Shown here: positions 22,202 to 25,522 of the stretch, one piece after another
Position numbering within the stretch: the first letter of the stretch is position 1
Layout of the letters: every line of letters starts with the position of its first letter
NCBI GenBank assembly: GCA_964614265.1
Contig: CAZTKT010000008.1
Coordinates: 1 to 25,522, forward strand
DNA from: JACQKD01 sp964614265
GTDB lineage: Bacteria > Patescibacteriota > Minisyncoccia > Phycocordibacterales > UBA918
Length of the DNA stretch: 25,522 nucleotides
Reading direction: 5' to 3'
Translations under genes and position numbers: made by a program
Notes under the pieces: model-generated
Seen by the model: only the letters and a program-made list of their open reading frames with translations
Databases searched by the model: none
Told to the model about the DNA's origin: nothing

Positions 22202-22233
22202 GGGTCTCACTCACACAGTGAGACCCCTACTTA
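22202..22233 (+). terminator. Terminator-like hairpin after the 21767 gene
   Basis: A perfect 9-bp stem, GGGTCTCAC (22202-22210) with GTGAGACCC (22218-22226), has a 7-nt loop and is followed by a weak T-rich tail (CTACTTATT). It begins 10 nt after the stop codon. Confidence 0.6.
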
Positions 22234-22323
22234 TTATGCTATGCACATATGTTCCAGTAGAAGGCTTGATATACAGTCAAATAAAATCTTGTCTTGTTCC
22301 CTCATCAGGAATAGAATGAGCAT

Positions 22324-23883
22324 ATGACTGATCTTGAGAGCATATTAACCAACCTCTCTTCAGCGGCTACCAAAGACGACCGTGAGCTCATTACGCGCGC
22401 ATACGAGTACGCACAGAAGGCGCACGAGAATCACAAACGCTATTCAGGAGAGCCATTCCTCACCCATCTCGTTGCTGTCGCTAAGACACTAGCAGAGATC
22501 GGTATGGGTCCACAGACCATCGCCGCTGGACTTCTCCATGACGTCATCGAGGATACAACCGTCTCTGCAGAAGATATTAGGGAAGCATTCGGTGACGAGG
22601 TACTCTTTCTTGTGGAAGGTGTCACCAAACTTGGCTCAGTACGCTACCACGGCGTCGACCGCCACAATGAGAGCCTTCGAAAACTCTTTGTCGCAACCTC
22701 GCAAGAGATCCGCGTTCTCATGGTAAAGCTCGCAGACCGTCTGCATAATATGCAGACGCTCCAGTTCGTACCAAAAGAGAAACAGAAACGTATTGCCCAA
22801 GAGACACTTGAGATTTACGTTCCCGTTGCACATCGCCTTGGGATGGGACGCTTCCGTAAAGAACTCGAGGAGCTCGCGTTTCCCTACGTCTACCCAGATG
22901 AATATAAAAAGGTGAAAAAGATTGCGCAACCCGTATTGAAACACGCACCAGAAATCATTGAAAAATTACGTAAAACACTACAGAAGAGACTTGCTGAAAT
23001 TGGCATTACAAACTTCAAAACGAGTAGTCGCGTCAAGAGCACGTATAGTCTGTTCCGAAAACTTGAACGACGTAATTGGGACATCGACGCTATCCATGAC
23101 CTCCTTGCCATTCGCGTGATTGTACCGTCCGTAGAAGAATGTTATCGCACGCTTGGTATCGTCCATGAACTCTGGCGACCACTTCCCCACCGGGTGAAAG
23201 ACTTCATCGCATTTCCCAAACCAAATGGCTACCAGTCACTGCACACTACCGTGATCGCACATGATCGCACTATCATTGAGGTACAAATCCGTACCGAAAC
23301 TATGCACAGAGAATCGGAATTTGGTGTCGCCTCACACCTCGTCTATAAAGACACTCAGGGTGGGGATAAATCTGCGACCGCACAGTACCGCACGTGGGTA
23401 ACAAGTCTCATCCCCTCCCTCTTTCACCCATTTCGTCGTCGACCCAAAACAGATGCAACATCCGTATCGTCCATCCCAACAGAGAACAAAGAACGAGTAC
23501 CCGCATGGATCCAAGAAATTGCTGACGCCCACCAAGAAAGCACCAACACCGACACGTTTGTGAGTGATCTTCGACAAGATTTCTTCAGTCATCGTGTTTT
23601 TATTTTCACTCCAGAAGGAGATGTCATTGATCTCCCTATTGGGGCAAGCCCTATCGACTTTGCGTACGCTATTCATACCGATATTGGCAATCACATCGCG
23701 GGTGCAAAGGTTAATCACAAGCTCGTACAATTCGATACACCACTCAAAAACGGTGACATCGTGGAAATCATTACCAAACCATCAAGCGCCCCAACTCGCA
23801 AATGGCTTGCCTTTGCAAAGACCTCGCTCGCTCAGCGCCGTATCCGTCTCGCGCTCGGAGACACTACAGAGAGAAGCGCGTAA
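22324..23883 (+). CDS. Bifunctional (p)ppGpp synthetase/hydrolase, RelA/SpoT homologue
   Basis: The 519-aa protein makes and degrades the stringent-response alarmone (p)ppGpp. The HD hydrolase domain is intact (H72-D73 in LLHDVIEDT, then KLADRLHNMQTL). The synthetase domain has RVKSTYSLFRKLE, the R290-V-K-D293 motif (the RxKD class associated with bifunctional enzymes) and PNGYQSLHTTV. A TGS domain follows (about residues 425-490: VFIFTPEGDVIDLPIGASPI onward). The protein stops soon after TGS, so the helical and ACT/RRM regulatory domains of long RSH proteins are missing. Its 3' end overlaps the convergent parB by 20 nt. Whether to call it relA or spoT cannot be decided from sequence. Confidence 0.93.
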   Translation: MTDLESILTNLSSAATKDDRELITRAYEYAQKAHENHKRYSGEPFLTHLVAVAKTLAEIGMGPQTIAAGLLHDVIEDTTVSAEDIREAFGDEVLFLVEGVTKLGSVRYHGVDRHNESLRKLFVATSQEIRVLMVKLADRLHNMQTLQFVPKEKQKRIAQETLEIYVPVAHRLGMGRFRKELEELAFPYVYPDEYKKVKKIAQPVLKHAPEIIEKLRKTLQKRLAEIGITNFKTSSRVKSTYSLFRKLERRNWDIDAIHDLLAIRVIVPSVEECYRTLGIVHELWRPLPHRVKDFIAFPKPNGYQSLHTTVIAHDRTIIEVQIRTETMHRESEFGVASHLVYKDTQGGDKSATAQYRTWVTSLIPSLFHPFRRRPKTDATSVSSIPTENKERVPAWIQEIADAHQESTNTDTFVSDLRQDFFSHRVFIFTPEGDVIDLPIGASPIDFAYAIHTDIGNHIAGAKVNHKLVQFDTPLKNGDIVEIITKPSSAPTRKWLAFAKTSLAQRRIRLALGDTTERSA

Positions 23884-24814
23884 TCGCGTAGAGATCAGCG
23901 TCCTCTTCCTCACGTTCGCTCGTCGATCGATCATCAATAGCTGGTTCATCGGACAGAACACTCTCCCCTTCCAAGATGGAACCCTCCTTTCCTTCTGCTA
24001 AAATCAACGCCAGGATCTTGCGTAAATCATCAGGAGAAAAGTAATCGATCACCAATTTCCCCCCAAAATCTTTTCGTTCAATTTGCACGCGTGTCCCCAA
24101 AGATTCCGTCAACTGTTTTTCCATTTCAATCAACTCTGGGTCCACGCCATAATCCTTTTTACGTACCCGATCAACGGCAATCTTGCGCGAGATGCGTTCC
24201 ACGTCACGAACCGACAATTTCTTAAGCAAGACTTCCCGAAACAGAGTATCCATTTCTTCTTTCTTATCGGCAAGCATCAACAGCGCACGCCCATGACCCT
24301 CACTCATGTCGCCAGTGCGTATCGCTTGCAACATGTCTTCGGGAAGATGCAAAAGTCGCAACGTATTGGAGACATACTCGCGACTTCGCCCTACCTTGAC
24401 AGCCACTTGTGAGTGAGAAAGAGTAAATTGTTCCGCAAGTTGTTGAAAAGCTTGTGCGCGGTCAATCGGATTAAGATCCTCACGTTGAAGGTTTTCAATA
24501 ATCGCCAATTCGAGCTTCATCAGATCACTTTCCTCCCCCGAGCGAATGATGACTGGAATTTGATTTAAGCCCGCAAGTTTTGATGCGCGCAGACGACGCT
24601 CCCCCGCGATCAACTCGTACTCGGTACGAAAGGCACCGTCCGGAAGCGAGATCTCTTTGCGCGTCACCGTGATCGGCTGAAGAAGCCCGTACATGCGGAT
24701 AGACTCACTCAACTCCTTCAGTTTTTGCTCATTGAATTCGCGCCGTGGTTGATATGGATTGGGAACAATCTTGTGTAGTTCCACCCAAAAAATAGAATCA
24801 TTTTGATACGCCAT
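23864..24814 (-). CDS. parB: ParB-family chromosome-partition protein
   Basis: The 316-aa DNA-binding CTP switch spreads from parS sites for chromosome segregation. ATG 24814 starts just before the conserved WVELHKIVPNPYQPRREFNE. The ParB/Srx (CTPase) domain includes YGLLQPITV, ELIAGERRLRASKLAG and IPVIIR. The HTH domain includes SHSQVAVKVGRSREYVSNTL and RLLHLPEDM. GHGRALLML and a C-terminal dimerisation region (LTESLGTRVQIERKDFGGKL) follow, then an acidic tail. A longer in-frame start would run through the tRNA-Leu antisense and is rejected. No parA is next to it in this window. A TACAAT -10-like box lies about 17-23 nt upstream of the ATG. Confidence 0.93.
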   Translation of the reverse strand: MAYQNDSIFWVELHKIVPNPYQPRREFNEQKLKELSESIRMYGLLQPITVTRKEISLPDGAFRTEYELIAGERRLRASKLAGLNQIPVIIRSGEESDLMKLELAIIENLQREDLNPIDRAQAFQQLAEQFTLSHSQVAVKVGRSREYVSNTLRLLHLPEDMLQAIRTGDMSEGHGRALLMLADKKEEMDTLFREVLLKKLSVRDVERISRKIAVDRVRKKDYGVDPELIEMEKQLTESLGTRVQIERKDFGGKLVIDYFSPDDLRKILALILAEGKEGSILEGESVLSDEPAIDDRSTSEREEEDADLYAITRFSL

Positions 24815-24833
24815 TCCCAGTATTGTATCACAG

Positions 24834-25522
24834 CTAATTTGAGAACAGGAGAAAAGCTGGTAGACTGATGGGGGCGAAAAATGGCAAAGCCATTTTTCGC
24901 CCCCATCCCACTGCCCGGGTGGCGGAACTGGTATACGCGCACGACTCAAAATCGTGTTTCGAAAGAAGTGTGGGTTCGATTCCCACCCCGGGCACCAAAA
25001 TAGAACTAGACGGTTTTTTGGAAGCAAGAAGGTGGGACGCGCGAAGCGCGTCCCACTGATTTCCCCCCATTTTTCCAAACGAATTCGGAGTCCCGCCTTC
25101 GGCGGGACGGACTGTTTTTTCGCCAAGAAGCAGGTTCGAGCCAAAGATTTCTTTGGCTTTGACCTTTTTTGCAAAAAGGTCATCATCAGAAGCAATTTTG
25201 TCCAATGATTGTGCGTCTTTCACCCACTCGGTAAACGGTTCGAGCCAATCATTCTGCTTGTGTGAAAGGTTAGTGATTTCTTCTTCGAGCGACTTCTTTT
25301 GCAAAATCAATTTTCCTTTTTCAACACGATAAATTTCCTTTTCAATATCTTGGTCGAGATAACCAGAAAGAAGTCGCTCTAACCTTTTCGATAAAGAAGA
25401 AATCTTTTCCTCTTTCTCTTTCACACAAGCAGTCAAAGACTGGGCGGATTTTCCGTGGTCATCATTTGCCATTTTTAACAATTCTTCCGCCCAGTCTTTG
25501 GGCAAAGAAACTTTTTGAATTA
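24834..25522 (-). CDS. Serine recombinase, C-terminal part, running antisense through tRNA-Leu (partial)
   Basis: The frame is open to the right window edge, so the N-terminus with the catalytic domain lies outside. The visible part begins with IQKVSLPKDWAEELLKMAND, then a long coiled coil (KEKEEKISSLSKRLERLLSG through LEEEITNLSHKQ). It continues with the tail signature KAKEIFGSNLLLGEKTV, which in my recollection is typical of large serine recombinases of CPR elements. From about 25,080 leftward the frame runs through a hairpin-rich stretch. From 24,997 it is the antisense of tRNA-Leu (VPGVGIEPT), stopping at 24834. The genuine protein probably ended earlier before integration. It marks a second island extending to the right. 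Confidence 0.85.
   Translation of the reverse strand, partial: IQKVSLPKDWAEELLKMANDDHGKSAQSLTACVKEKEEKISSLSKRLERLLSGYLDQDIEKEIYRVEKGKLILQKKSLEEEITNLSHKQNDWLEPFTEWVKDAQSLDKIASDDDLFAKKVKAKEIFGSNLLLGEKTVRPAEGGTPNSFGKMGGNQWDALRASHLLASKKPSSSILVPGVGIEPTLLSKHDFESCAYTSSATRAVGWGRKMALPFFAPISLPAFLLFSN
24867..24907. repeat. Perfect 19-bp hairpin upstream of tRNA-Leu
   Basis: Arms 24867-24885 (GATGGGGGCGAAAAATGGC) and 24889-24907 are perfectly complementary around an AAA loop. It lies between the divergent parB and tRNA-Leu, 5 nt before the tRNA. It has no poly-T on either side, so it is not an ordinary terminator. It may be a cruciform, a protein-binding palindrome or part of an attachment region. Confidence 0.75.
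24913..24997 (+). tRNA. tRNA-Leu (CAA)
   Basis: A class II cloverleaf: acceptor GCCCGGG/CCCGGGC, anticodon stem CACGA/TCGTG with loop CTCAAAA (anticodon CAA, 24947-24949), a long variable arm, and T-arm GTGGG-TTCGATT-CCCAC. The 3' CCA is encoded (24995-24997). The antisense strand is inside the reading frame of the second serine recombinase. Confidence 0.95.
25032..25181. repeat. Tandem perfect hairpins in the recombinase 3' region
   Basis: Four perfect short hairpins follow each other: 25032-25042 with 25046-25056 (11 bp, GAA loop), 25090-25097 with 25101-25108 (8 bp, TTC loop), 25140-25147 with 25150-25157 (8 bp) and 25161-25169 with 25173-25181 (9 bp). They lie between tRNA-Leu and the conserved part of the recombinase, in the expected attachment-site region. 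They may form terminators and folded DNA at the island end. Confidence 0.65.

Noticed and set aside
24815..25195. Extended N-terminus of ParB through the tRNA-Leu antisense
   Set aside because: The added residues derive from the tRNA and the hairpins; ParB homology starts just after ATG 24814.

Overview
The window looks like a chromosome segment from a Candidate Phyla Radiation (Patescibacteria, probably Parcubacteria-like) bacterium. This is inferred from compact or stripped-down housekeeping proteins (a DnaX without its zinc module or tau region, a RelA/SpoT protein that stops after TGS, a short DprA) and from small protein families I associate with CPR integrative elements. No 16S rRNA or other decisive marker is present.

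Layout. (1) Positions 1 to about 11,530 are an accessory island. Its leftward block carries a possible diversity-generating-retroelement (DGR) target protein (159-728), a 47-aa acidic ORF, a two-helix membrane protein, a 1517-aa SF1 helicase/nuclease with zinc modules, and an Ltp-type superinfection-exclusion protein. Its rightward block carries five small hypothetical or DNA-binding genes, a tyrosine recombinase and a large serine recombinase. The serine recombinase frame runs into the antisense strand of a tRNA-Gln(CUG) gene. (2) Positions 11,530-24,997 are host core. Leftward from serS come serS, ftsQ, dusB, two small membrane proteins, a D,D-carboxypeptidase, dnaX and tRNA-Gln. Rightward come dprA, topA, a 141-aa unknown and relA/spoT. 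A leftward parB is followed by a rightward tRNA-Leu(CAA). (3) From about 24,998 to the right edge is the end of a second island: the C-terminal part of another serine recombinase, again running antisense through a tRNA gene.

How it fits together. Two unrelated tRNA genes bracket the core, and each is occupied by a serine-recombinase element in the same geometry (recombinase transcribed toward and through the antisense of the tRNA 3' end). The left island's cargo reads as defence plus surface variation: helicase/nuclease, Ltp exclusion protein and candidate hypervariable protein.

The most striking non-coding signal is 9799-9930, between the two recombinases of the left island. Three nested perfect dyads (13, 7 and 10 bp) are crossed by an 18-bp helix whose 3' arm ends 3 nt before the serine recombinase ATG. 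This looks like a bistable leader controlling the recombinase. Other unexplained structure includes nested dyads upstream of the 6663 gene, a long-range helix in the 478-bp dprA-topA gap, a 138-bp nested palindrome after topA, and a run of perfect hairpins around tRNA-Leu.
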